From: Chlamydiia bacterium
GTDB lineage: Bacteria; Chlamydiota; Chlamydiia; Chlamydiales; Simkaniaceae
Assembly (NCBI GenBank): GCA_020440405.1
Contig: JAGROF010000155.1
Coordinates: 1-5,755 of the forward strand
Direction of reading: 5' to 3'
Length of the DNA: 5,755 bases
The translations under genes were made by a program, and so were the position numbers. Shown here piece after piece: positions 1-5,745 of this stretch; position 1 is the first letter of the stretch; each line of letters opens with the position of its first letter. The notes beneath the pieces were generated by a model. That model did not search any database. It was given only the letters and a program-made list of their open reading frames with translations, and had not been told where the DNA came from.

Positions 1-46
1 AAACTAATCGCTTACAAATTTCTTAGGAATTATCTTGAAAATTCCA

Positions 47-1954
47 TTATTTTGAAAATTGTGTGTCGAGTTGGTTCATTAGGTCTTCCCAGAGATTCCA
101 CCCTTCGTCCCGCTTTTTTTCAAGCATATCTTTTTGGCTGATCAACGTTTGCAGCTTTTCAGGCGGCGTATTTTTATAAAAATCAGGCGCGGCAAGTTGA
201 AGATGGATGTTCTGAATCTTTTGATCGAAACTTTCAATTTCTTTTTCTAGAGACTCTATTTCCCTTTTGAGCCGATTTCTTTCTTTTCTCTCTTCTTTTC
301 TTTCCGCATTTTTCTTTTCCTTGTGCTCCCCCTTAGGAAGGGCTTGGCTTAAATAATCTCTCTCGTGTTGCTCCACAAATTCCTCATAGCCTCCACGGAA
401 ATCCACGAAACCATCGGGACGCAGTTCAAGAATACGATCTGCGATTTCTGAAATAAAATAACGGTTATGACTGACTAGAACTAGGGTCCCCTGGTAATTT
501 TTCAGCGCCTGAATTAAAGCCTCTACACTTTCCATATCTAAGTGGTTCGTGGGCTCATCTAGAATCAACACATTCTGCTCAGAAACCATTAAATGAGCAA
601 AGACAAGACGTGCTCCCTCCCCTCCACTGAGGTTTTTGACCTTTTTTCTCAGGGAATGTTCATCAAAGAGCATTTGCCCGAGTGTTTGACGCAGTTTTTG
701 CTCCGGAATCTCTTTGGAAACACCACTCATCCAATCATATACAGTCATCTCCTCTCCAAGAAGACGATGAAAGTTCTGAGGAAAGTACTTCCAGTGTACA
801 TGAGGCCCCCACCTAAAGCTCCCCTTATCTAAAGGGAGGTGCTCGGTTAAAATCTCAACAAGTGTCGATTTTCCCATCCCATTCGGGCCCACAATTGCTA
901 CTTTTTCGAGGCGCTCGATCTCAAATGAGACCTCTTTGAGTACAGAATGTTTCCCAAATGACTTGGAAAGATCCTTCACCACTAAAGTCCTCTGCCCCGA
1001 TGGACGCGAATAGGACAGTTGAAAGTGGGGATATTGTCTTGAAGAAGGAAGGATTTGGCAGGCTTTTTCTTCCTTTTCGAGTTTTTCAATCATTTTTTCT
1101 CGAGACCCGGCTTGCCTCGCTTTTGAAGCTTTGGCTTTGAAACGGGAAATAAAGCGACCGATTTCCTTTTTTCTTTTTGCAAGCGCTTCAAGCTCTGTTT
1201 CTTTTGCTTTAGTCTCAATTTCTTTTTGCTGCAAAAAGTGGTCAAAGTTCCCCACGTAGCGACGAATCCCTCCATAATCGATATCGAGAATCTCTTGGCA
1301 TACCTGGTTAAGAAAAAACCGGTCGTGGGAACTTAAGATCACCGTTCCTGGGTAATCAAGTAGATACCGCTCAAGAAAGCGAATAGAGAAAAGGTCAAGG
1401 TAGTTCGTCGGCTCATCTAAAAGAAGAATCTCTGGTTCGACAAAGAGAACTTGCGCCAAGAGAACACGAAGTTGATAGCCTCCAGAAAGAGTGTCTAGGG
1501 GCTTTTCCTGGCGATCCACATCGATCCCAAGACCACTAAGGAGTTGGGCGGCTCGTGCTTCAGCGCGGTAACCTTCTTTCAAGACAAGCTGAGCTTCAAT
1601 CTCGCTGATTTCTTCCGTCTCTTCTGGTGTCAGTCTCTCTTTATTTAAGAGCGCCTCTTTCCGTTTGAGAGCCTGCCAAAGCTTTTGGTCTCCCCTGATC
1701 ACAAGGTCTCTGATGGGCTCCTTCTCAAAGCAGAAATAATCTTGATCTAGCATGCCCACACGTGCGTCTTTTGGAATCTGAACAGTGCCTCGACTTGCCT
1801 CCTTCTTTCCACTAACGATTTTGAGAAAAGTTGTCTTCCCCGCCCCATTGGCCCCAACAAGGCCATACCGCCGTCTAGAAGAGAAATGAAGTGTGACACC
1901 TTGAAAGAGGACACGGTCCCCATAAGTCATGGCGAGATCTTCTATGGAAAACAC
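47..1954 (-). CDS. ABC-F family ATPase, YbiT-like core with C-terminal coiled-coil extension
   Basis: A soluble tandem-ATPase protein of the ABC-F family. Members bind the ribosome near the E site and affect translation or antibiotic resistance; they are not transporters. Numbered from the GTG start (635 aa), domain 1 has Walker A GANGAGKT (34-41), signature LSGGYQ (156-161), Walker B ILLLDE (176-181) and H-loop His210. A charged helical linker follows (about 240-300), as expected for the tRNA-interacting arm. Domain 2 has Walker A GPNGMGKS (356-363), signature LSGGEG (442-447), Walker B VLILDE (462-467) and His496. No membrane segments are present. Residues 536-635 are Lys/Glu-rich and predicted coiled coil, like the tails of Uup and YheS, whereas the core reads more like E. 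coli YbiT. The GTG at 1954 is chosen because AAAGGA lies 6 nt upstream and the product then begins at the usual family start; an in-frame GTG at 2011 has no SD. It is transcribed divergently from the glutaredoxin gene. Family assignment is firm, the subfamily less so. Confidence 0.96.
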   Translation of the reverse strand: MFSIEDLAMTYGDRVLFQGVTLHFSSRRRYGLVGANGAGKTTFLKIVSGKKEASRGTVQIPKDARVGMLDQDYFCFEKEPIRDLVIRGDQKLWQALKRKEALLNKERLTPEETEEISEIEAQLVLKEGYRAEARAAQLLSGLGIDVDRQEKPLDTLSGGYQLRVLLAQVLFVEPEILLLDEPTNYLDLFSIRFLERYLLDYPGTVILSSHDRFFLNQVCQEILDIDYGGIRRYVGNFDHFLQQKEIETKAKETELEALAKRKKEIGRFISRFKAKASKARQAGSREKMIEKLEKEEKACQILPSSRQYPHFQLSYSRPSGQRTLVVKDLSKSFGKHSVLKEVSFEIERLEKVAIVGPNGMGKSTLVEILTEHLPLDKGSFRWGPHVHWKYFPQNFHRLLGEEMTVYDWMSGVSKEIPEQKLRQTLGQMLFDEHSLRKKVKNLSGGEGARLVFAHLMVSEQNVLILDEPTNHLDMESVEALIQALKNYQGTLVLVSHNRYFISEIADRILELRPDGFVDFRGGYEEFVEQHERDYLSQALPKGEHKEKKNAERKEERKERNRLKREIESLEKEIESFDQKIQNIHLQLAAPDFYKNTPPEKLQTLISQKDMLEKKRDEGWNLWEDLMNQLDTQFSK

Positions 1955-1960
1955 GAAAAA

Positions 1961-1966
1961 TCCTTT
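1961..1966 (-). promoter_or_regulatory. Shine-Dalgarno AAAGGA deciding the GTG start of the ABC-F gene
   Basis: Read on the minus strand, AAAGGA ends 6 nt before the GTG at 1954. No comparable site precedes the in-frame GTG at 2011, which would add 19 residues unlike the family N-terminus. This supports the shorter, 635-residue product. Confidence 0.75.
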
Positions 1967-1982
1967 ACTTATAGTGCAAAAA

Positions 1983-1988
1983 ATTATA
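1983..1988 (-). promoter_or_regulatory. Candidate -10 element (TATAAT) for the ABC-F gene
   Basis: A perfect TATAAT on the minus strand ends 28 nt before the GTG start, which would give a leader of about 20 nt. The matching -35 region (around 2005-2011) is poor, reading TGCTTT or GTGCTT at 16-17 nt spacing, so this is a candidate only. On the opposite strand the same 78-bp region holds TATAGT (1970-1975), a 5/6 match that could serve the + strand cluster but likewise lacks a good -35. The region must hold both divergent promoters unless the + cluster is transcribed from elsewhere. Confidence 0.4.
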
Positions 1989-2032
1989 TGTCTTAAGGTT
2001 TTAGAAAGCACTTAAAAATTTCAAGGTTCCCG

Positions 2033-2293
2033 ATGGAAGATGAACATCGCCCGATTTTAATCCTCTATTATAGTCCTTCCTGCCCCTTCTCAAGAAAAGT
2101 TCTTGATTTTATTGAAAGCCAAAAGCTTGAGATTCCCTTAAAAAACATTGAAGAGGACCCTAACTCTAGTGAAGAACTCCTTCACTTAGGGGGAAAGTCT
2201 CAAGTCCCTTGCCTATTTATAGATGGAAAGCCTCTTTATGAGTCTCAAGACATCATCGATTGGCTCAGCGAGAAGAAGGATCTATTAAAGTGA
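2033..2293 (+). CDS. Glutaredoxin-like / GST N-terminal domain thiol protein
   Basis: An 86-residue single-domain protein with the thioredoxin fold of glutaredoxins and GST N-terminal domains; these reduce disulfides or mixed glutathione disulfides in the cytoplasm. A first beta strand (ILILYYS) leads to the active-site motif C-P-F-S (Cys17 to Ser20). It has one cysteine at the N-terminal position and Ser in place of the second, as in monothiol types. The expected cis-proline is Pro59 in QVPCLFIDG, next to a further Cys60. ESQDIIDWL (70-78) matches the glutathione gamma-glutamyl contact and the last helix. The length is normal for a small glutaredoxin. AAGG lies 6 nt before the ATG. It is the first gene of a tight + strand cluster, and its last codons contain the SD and start of the next gene. 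The fold is clear; the true substrate, and whether it works as a monothiol enzyme, cannot be read from sequence. Confidence 0.9.
   Translation: MEDEHRPILILYYSPSCPFSRKVLDFIESQKLEIPLKNIEEDPNSSEELLHLGGKSQVPCLFIDGKPLYESQDIIDWLSEKKDLLK
2276..2280 (+). promoter_or_regulatory. Internal Shine-Dalgarno AAGGA for the antiporter gene
   Basis: AAGGA within AGAAGAAGGA lies inside the last codons of the glutaredoxin gene, 9 nt before the GTG at 2290. It favours that GTG over an in-frame TTG at 2260, which has no SD and would overlap the upstream gene by 34 nt. The chosen GTG overlaps the upstream TGA as GTGA, the usual layout for translational coupling. Confidence 0.65.
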
Positions 2294-3705
2294 TTAGCTC
2301 TACGAACTCCAAAAGAGTCATCCCCGTCTTTGTTTTGGCCATGTTAAATGTCTCGATCATGGCAAGCCTGCGAAACCTCCCTCTTGTGTCCGAGTTGGGA
2401 TGGTCTATGATCTTCTTCTTTTTAGCCGTTGCGATTCTTTTCCTAGTCCCCTGCGCTTTGGTCTCTGCAGAACTCGCGACAGGATGGACAAAGTCTGGAG
2501 GAATTTATGTGTGGGTCCGAGAAGCCTTAGGAGATAGGTGGGGATTTTTCTCGATTTGGATGCAGTGGGTCCACAATGTGACATGGTATCCTGCCATCTT
2601 ATCCTTTGTTGCCGCCACTCTTGCCTACATCTTTAACCCAGAGCTTGCAGACAATAAGTTTTTCATCCAAGCTGTTGTCCTCGTTGTCTTCTGGGGAATG
2701 ACGCTGATTAACTACTTTGGAGTCGAAACGTCAACCCTGGTGAGCACCATTGGGGTCATTGCCGGAACTATCATCCCAGGAATCTTCATTATTGGACTGG
2801 GAGTGACATGGGTGGGAATGGGAAAACCGATCGAAATTCCTTTTCATGCTGATAAACTGATCCCAGATTTTGGCCAATTAGGAAACCTTGTGTTCCTTGC
2901 AGGACTTTTTCTTTCTTTTGCAGGACTCGAAGTTTCAGCAGGTTATGCAGGGGAAGTAAAAAATCCTCAAAAAAACTTCCCTCGAGCAATCATCATTGCA
3001 GCCATTATTACCTTCCTCTTAGTCATGCTCGGCGCTCTCTCCATTGGAATTGTCATTCCTAAAGCTAAGATCAGCCTAGTGGCCGGACTGATGGAAGCCA
3101 TGAAGCTTTATTTAGCAAGTTATCATTTGAGCTGGCTTCTTCCGCTTTTGGCAACTCTCCTCGTCATCGGTGCTGTTGCTGAAGTCAACTCCTGGATTAT
3201 GGGACCGGTTAAAGCGCTTCATACCACTTCAATTCATGGAAACCTTCCTCCTTTTTTCCAAAATCTCAATAAACATGGCATGCCGACACACCTCCTTCTT
3301 TTCCAGGCGATCATCGTCACGATTTCTTCTTTTGTGATTGTCTATATGCCCACACTTAGTACGGCATATTGGGTGCTCAGCGCCCTTTCGGCGCAGATGT
3401 ATCTTGTCATGTACGTGTTCATGTTTATTGCCGCCATCCGTCTCCGCTACTCTCACCCACATGTACCTCGCATTTACCGCATCCCCCACCCTCATAAAGG
3501 GATTTGGCTTGTCTCCTCAATTGGAATCCTTGCCTCTCTATTCGCCATCTTCATCGGATTTATTCCCCCTACCGGCTTTCAAATCCAAAGTCTCTTTTCC
3601 TATGAGCTTCTCCTAGCGGGAGGGCTCTTGGTAATGATTGCGATTCCTTTAGGGATTTACCAACTTCGCAAACCTTCTTGGGTCCCCAAAAAACATCAAG
3701 AATGA
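2290..3705 (+). CDS. APC-superfamily amino-acid antiporter, glutamate:GABA antiporter (GadC) type
   Basis: An inner-membrane transporter of 471 residues (from the GTG) with about 12 hydrophobic segments: roughly 12-32, 38-62, 87-115, 126-145, 147-175, 197-225, 231-256, 278-305, 338-352, 358-385, 405-428 and 437-458. It shares GadC-like motifs in order. LGDRWGF follows segment 2. GLEVSAGYAGEVKNP near 212-226 carries the TM6 glutamate (Glu214), matching GVEASATHVNE in E. coli GadC. LSIGIVIP comes in segment 7, AEVNSWIMGP in segment 8 and HGMPTHLL after it. GadC exchanges external glutamate for internal GABA in acid resistance; substrates here are unknown, and no decarboxylase gene is in the window. 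The tail after segment 12 is only about a dozen residues, so the long C-terminal plug that closes GadC at neutral pH is absent. It starts in a GTGA overlap with the glutaredoxin gene and is followed 12 bp later by rarA. Confidence 0.93.
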   Translation: MISSTNSKRVIPVFVLAMLNVSIMASLRNLPLVSELGWSMIFFFLAVAILFLVPCALVSAELATGWTKSGGIYVWVREALGDRWGFFSIWMQWVHNVTWYPAILSFVAATLAYIFNPELADNKFFIQAVVLVVFWGMTLINYFGVETSTLVSTIGVIAGTIIPGIFIIGLGVTWVGMGKPIEIPFHADKLIPDFGQLGNLVFLAGLFLSFAGLEVSAGYAGEVKNPQKNFPRAIIIAAIITFLLVMLGALSIGIVIPKAKISLVAGLMEAMKLYLASYHLSWLLPLLATLLVIGAVAEVNSWIMGPVKALHTTSIHGNLPPFFQNLNKHGMPTHLLLFQAIIVTISSFVIVYMPTLSTAYWVLSALSAQMYLVMYVFMFIAAIRLRYSHPHVPRIYRIPHPHKGIWLVSSIGILASLFAIFIGFIPPTGFQIQSLFSYELLLAGGLLVMIAIPLGIYQLRKPSWVPKKHQE

Positions 3706-3717
3706 TACAATAGATGC

Positions 3718-4971
3718 ATGTCTATTCCACTTGCAGAACAGCTCAGACCTCAAACATTTGATGAGGTTGTCGGGCAAGATTCCCTTGTCTCTCTTCTTTC
3801 TAAAATGATTGAAAAGAAACGCCCCCTTTCGATCCTCTTATGGGGACCTCCCGGATGTGGCAAAACAACAATTGCTCGCCTGTATGCCAAAGCCTTTCAG
3901 CGCCCCTTCATTCCTTTCACCGGAGTGATGAATGGCATTGCTGAAATCAAAAAAGCCATCCAAGAGGCGCGCTCTCGCCCTCTGACCCATGGGCAACCGA
4001 TTCTTTTTATCGATGAAATCCACCGTTTCAATAAAGCTCAGCAAGATATTTTCCTCCCCTGCATTGAAGATGGAACGGTGATTCTCATTGGAGCCACTAC
4101 AGAAAATCCCTCTTTTACAATCAACAATGCCCTCCTTTCCCGTTTGCGCGTTCTCACTCTTGAGAACCTTGCCCCAGAAGCCCTCATGAAAATTATCACA
4201 CGATTCGAAGAAAAATCAGGAAAAATCTCCCTTACTCTAGATGCCAAAAATGCCTTGATTGGATTTTCTCATGGAGATGGGCGCCACCTTCTCAATACCC
4301 TTGAAAACCTTCAAACCCTTAAAGAAGGAGAGATCGATCTTCAAGCACTTTATGATAGCATCCAAAAGAAGCCTTCCCTCTATGACCGCCATGATGACAG
4401 TCACTACAATCTGATTTCTGCTCTCCATAAAGCTGTAAGGGGATCAGATCCTGACGCCGCCCTTTATTACTTTGCGCGCATGTTGGAAGGAGGAGAAGAC
4501 CCCAACTACTTGGGGCGCCGTCTCGTTCGAATGGCGATCGAAGATGTGGGACTTGCCGACCCTCAAGCCCTTCCTCTGGCTCTTGCTGCCTGGAAAACTT
4601 ACGAGCGGTTAGGATCTCCTGAAGGAGACCTTGCTTTAGGCGAGATGGTTCTTTACCTTGCCCTCTCCCCCAAAAGTAATGCAGCCTACCTAGCTTTCAA
4701 ACGGGTTCAAAAATCTGCAGAAGAAACCTCCCACCTTTCTCCTCCAAAAATTATTTTAAATGCCCCCACCCATCTTATGAAGACGCAGGGGTTTGGAAAA
4801 GACTACCAATATGACCACGATCTCCCTCATGCTTTCTCAGGTCAAAACTATTTTCCCGATGGGATGGAACGTCAAACCTATTACCAACCAGAGGAGCGGG
4901 GGTTTGAACGGGAAATGAGAAAGCGTATTCAATTTTTTGAAAATCTCCGCAAGAAGCTCTCTTCTAGCTAG
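3718..4971 (+). CDS. rarA: Replication-associated recombination protein A (RarA/MgsA), AAA+ ATPase
   Basis: A 417-residue AAA+ ATPase of the RarA/MgsA/WRNIP1 family, related to clamp-loader subunits. It acts at stalled replication forks and binds single-stranded DNA ends and SSB. Visible motifs: Walker A GPPGCGKT (43-50), Walker B ILFIDE (95-100) followed by IHRFNKAQQD, sensor 1 IGATTENPSF (124-133), arginine-finger region LLSRLRV (139-145), and sensor 2 around GDGRHLLN (186-193). The C-terminal tetramerisation region is present, including LISALHKAVRGSDPDAALYY (232-251), IEDVGLADP and LNAPTHLMK (347-355). It closely parallels E. coli RarA but lacks about 16 N-terminal residues and a few C-terminal ones (447 aa there). 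The start ATG is 12 bp after the antiporter stop and has no recognisable SD, so translation may be coupled. An ATG at 3714 is out of frame. Identification is firm. Confidence 0.97.
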   Translation: MSIPLAEQLRPQTFDEVVGQDSLVSLLSKMIEKKRPLSILLWGPPGCGKTTIARLYAKAFQRPFIPFTGVMNGIAEIKKAIQEARSRPLTHGQPILFIDEIHRFNKAQQDIFLPCIEDGTVILIGATTENPSFTINNALLSRLRVLTLENLAPEALMKIITRFEEKSGKISLTLDAKNALIGFSHGDGRHLLNTLENLQTLKEGEIDLQALYDSIQKKPSLYDRHDDSHYNLISALHKAVRGSDPDAALYYFARMLEGGEDPNYLGRRLVRMAIEDVGLADPQALPLALAAWKTYERLGSPEGDLALGEMVLYLALSPKSNAAYLAFKRVQKSAEETSHLSPPKIILNAPTHLMKTQGFGKDYQYDHDLPHAFSGQNYFPDGMERQTYYQPEERGFEREMRKRIQFFENLRKKLSSS

Positions 4972-4973
4972 AT

Positions 4974-5014
4974 AAGAATTTGTGTTAAGATAGAATTTTA
5001 ATTCTTTATTTTTA
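4974..5014 (+). terminator. Weak AT-rich hairpin plus T-rich tail after rarA
   Basis: Just after the rarA stop, AAGAATT (4974-4980) can pair with AATTCTT (5000-5006). Alternatively, AGAAT (4992-4996) can pair with ATTCT (5001-5005) across a 4-nt loop. Either is followed by TTTATTTTTA. The stems are short and almost pure A/T, so an intrinsic terminator is possible but weak, and some read-through into the next gene would be expected. Confidence 0.3.
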
Positions 5015-5025
5015 GTCCCTAATTG

Positions 5026-5031
5026 CATAAT
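5026..5031 (+). promoter_or_regulatory. Candidate -10 element (CATAAT) for the 136-aa gene
   Basis: CATAAT is a 5/6 match to TATAAT and is preceded directly by TTG. It lies 28 nt before the ATG at 5060, giving a leader of about 20 nt. The -35 position (about 5002-5008, TTCTTTA) is poor. Its place after the rarA terminator candidate suggests that the last + strand gene has its own promoter. Confidence 0.35.
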
Positions 5032-5046
5032 ATTTACCCGAAATTT

Positions 5047-5050
5047 GGAG
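5047..5050 (+). promoter_or_regulatory. Shine-Dalgarno GGAG deciding the ATG start at 5060
   Basis: GGAG sits 9 nt before the ATG at 5060. An in-frame TTG at 5045 would place this site inside the coding sequence and has no SD of its own, so the 136-residue product is preferred over the 141-residue one. Confidence 0.65.
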
Positions 5051-5059
5051 AAAATATCT

Positions 5060-5470
5060 ATGGTAAGATGCGTTTTTGATCACCCCACCGTCCAACAAAC
5101 ATTATTTGAAAGAGATAATGCATGCGCTTTGTTTGGCCGCCTATATAGCGAAGCCGGTGTTGCATTTTTTGCAACAGCCAGCCTAGCATACCTTCTTGGA
5201 GAAAAAGTCTTCCAACCGGGCCTAGTGGGAACCACCGCCGTTGTTGGAGCCTATACCTTTGAGCTTCTTGATCATCAATATTACCAAAACGATGAGCAGT
5301 CTCATAAACAATCCCACCGCATCACTCGAGGTTTTTACAACCTCGTCTTGACTTACTTTTTAACCCGACGTGTAATTCATGCCGACTGGAAATGGGGCGT
5401 GGGAGCTCCCCTCACCATCTCCTACTTCATCGAGTTTGATCAAACCCGCAACCATCGCCGCGGCGTTTAA
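5060..5470 (+). CDS. Unrecognised small putative membrane protein (136 aa)
   Basis: I do not recognise this protein. It has a polar N-terminus with two cysteines (Cys4, Cys22), then apolar stretches at about 32-47 (AGVAFFATASLAYLLG), 53-70 (PGLVGTTAVVGAYTFELL), 92-102 and 112-126. These fit two to four membrane segments. Residues 71-88 form a very polar His/Gln/Asn-rich loop (DHQYYQNDEQSHKQSH). The C-terminus is short and basic (RNHRRGV). No signal-peptide cleavage site or catalytic motif is evident. The ATG is supported by GGAG 9 nt upstream, and the gene follows rarA after an 88-bp spacer with its own candidate promoter. The last 30 codons overlap another open frame that continues to 5570, so the annotated C-terminus may be the product of a frameshift. 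Being a gene is likely, from its start signal, length and protein-like composition; its function is unknown. Confidence 0.78.
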   Translation: MVRCVFDHPTVQQTLFERDNACALFGRLYSEAGVAFFATASLAYLLGEKVFQPGLVGTTAVVGAYTFELLDHQYYQNDEQSHKQSHRITRGFYNLVLTYFLTRRVIHADWKWGVGAPLTISYFIEFDQTRNHRRGV

Positions 5471-5516
5471 ATCCCCTTACTCTGCGGCATCAGTTCCTGA
5501 TTATGGCCTGTGGGGC

Positions 5517-5612
5517 TCAGATGAGGTTTCGATTTTTTCGGAGCCACCTATTTCTCAACCAATAAGCTAAGAAAAGCCCAAATGAACATAAATGACCCAA
5601 GATACCTGGCAT
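5517..5612 (-). CDS. Possible small ORF: 31-aa hydrophobic peptide with basic tail
   Basis: A 31-codon ORF runs from ATG at 5612 to TGA. Residues 3-19 (GILGHLCSFGLFLAYWL) could span a membrane once. The remaining tail is strongly basic (R20, R22, R25, K26 and R28 among them). GAAGG precedes the ATG by exactly 7 T residues, which is good SD spacing. The layout resembles type I toxins and other small membrane peptides, but no family is recognised. The SD can be hidden by pairing with an upstream segment. It lies convergent to the 136-aa gene and overlaps, antisense, the possible frameshift tail of that gene, so at most one of the two is likely to be under selection. An ORF of this size could arise by chance, hence the low confidence. 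No promoter for it was found inside the window. Confidence 0.33.
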   Translation of the reverse strand: MPGILGHLCSFGLFLAYWLRNRWLRKNRNLI

Positions 5613-5618
5613 AAAAAA

Positions 5619-5684
5619 ACCTTCAAGCTTCCGTGGCTCACTAGGGTCTTACGTCCCCACTAAGCGCGCAGTCGCATTGAAGGT
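5619..5684 (-). promoter_or_regulatory. Candidate SD-sequestering RNA fold upstream of the 31-aa ORF
   Basis: On the minus strand, ACCTTCAA (5684-5677) is exactly complementary to TTGAAGGT (5626-5619), which contains the GAAGG of the small ORF. The 50-nt interior holds a second hairpin: CTTAGTGGGG (5664-5655) can pair with CCCTAGTGAG (5646-5637) at 9 of 10 positions including two wobbles, with an 8-nt loop. The T-run at 5619-5613 follows the outer stem, so a minus-strand terminator is an alternative. However, the outer stem is A/T-rich with a long loop, which is unlike a typical intrinsic terminator. Confidence 0.35.
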
Positions 5685-5715
5685 CCGAAGCTGCATTGAT
5701 CCTCCAGCTAAGTCG

Positions 5716-5745
5716 AGGTTGAGAGGCTCTGCCTCAATCTAACCT
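5716..5745 (-). other. GC-rich hairpin in the right-end region
   Basis: On the minus strand AGGTT (5745-5741) pairs with AACCT (5720-5716). Inside it, GAGGC (5735-5731) pairs with GCCTC (5727-5723) across the triloop AGA, with a small asymmetric internal loop between the two helices. AGAGGC at 5754-5749 could compete for GCCTCT. No T-run follows on either strand, so this is not a terminator. It may be part of the same structured RNA as the downstream fold. Confidence 0.35.

Noticed and set aside
26..45. Hairpin GGAATT/AATTCC after the ABC-F stop codon as a terminator
   Set aside because: It has only 6 bp with two G-C pairs, and no T-run follows on the minus strand.
593..832. Open frame on the + strand opposite the ABC-F gene
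   Set aside because: It is antisense to the conserved second ATPase domain, with no SD and no recognisable protein.
1955..2011. Longer ABC-F product from an in-frame GTG at 2011
   Set aside because: No SD precedes it, the added 19 residues do not fit the family start, and the TATAAT promoter candidate would fall inside it.
2260..2289. Longer antiporter product from TTG at 2260
   Set aside because: No SD precedes the TTG and it would overlap the glutaredoxin gene by 34 nt; the GTG at 2290 has AAGGA 9 nt upstream.
3229..3495. Minus-strand open frame inside the antiporter gene
   Set aside because: It is a shadow of a well-supported membrane protein; no start signal and His/Arg-rich composition typical of antisense frames.
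5511..5549. GTGGGGCTC / GAGCCAC inverted repeat as a terminator of the 136-aa gene
   Set aside because: The stem needs a 2-nt bulge, the T-run lies inside the loop rather than after the stem, and the loop is over 20 nt.
5637..5656. Resemblance of GACGTAAGACCCTA (minus strand) to a conserved 23S/16S-mitochondrial rRNA motif
   Set aside because: The flanking sequence does not match rRNA, and the bases are explained by a local hairpin.
5596..5742. 49-codon + strand open frame at the right end
   Set aside because: It has no ATG or GTG with an SD near its beginning, has a basic, Ser-rich composition, and is antisense to the structured region.
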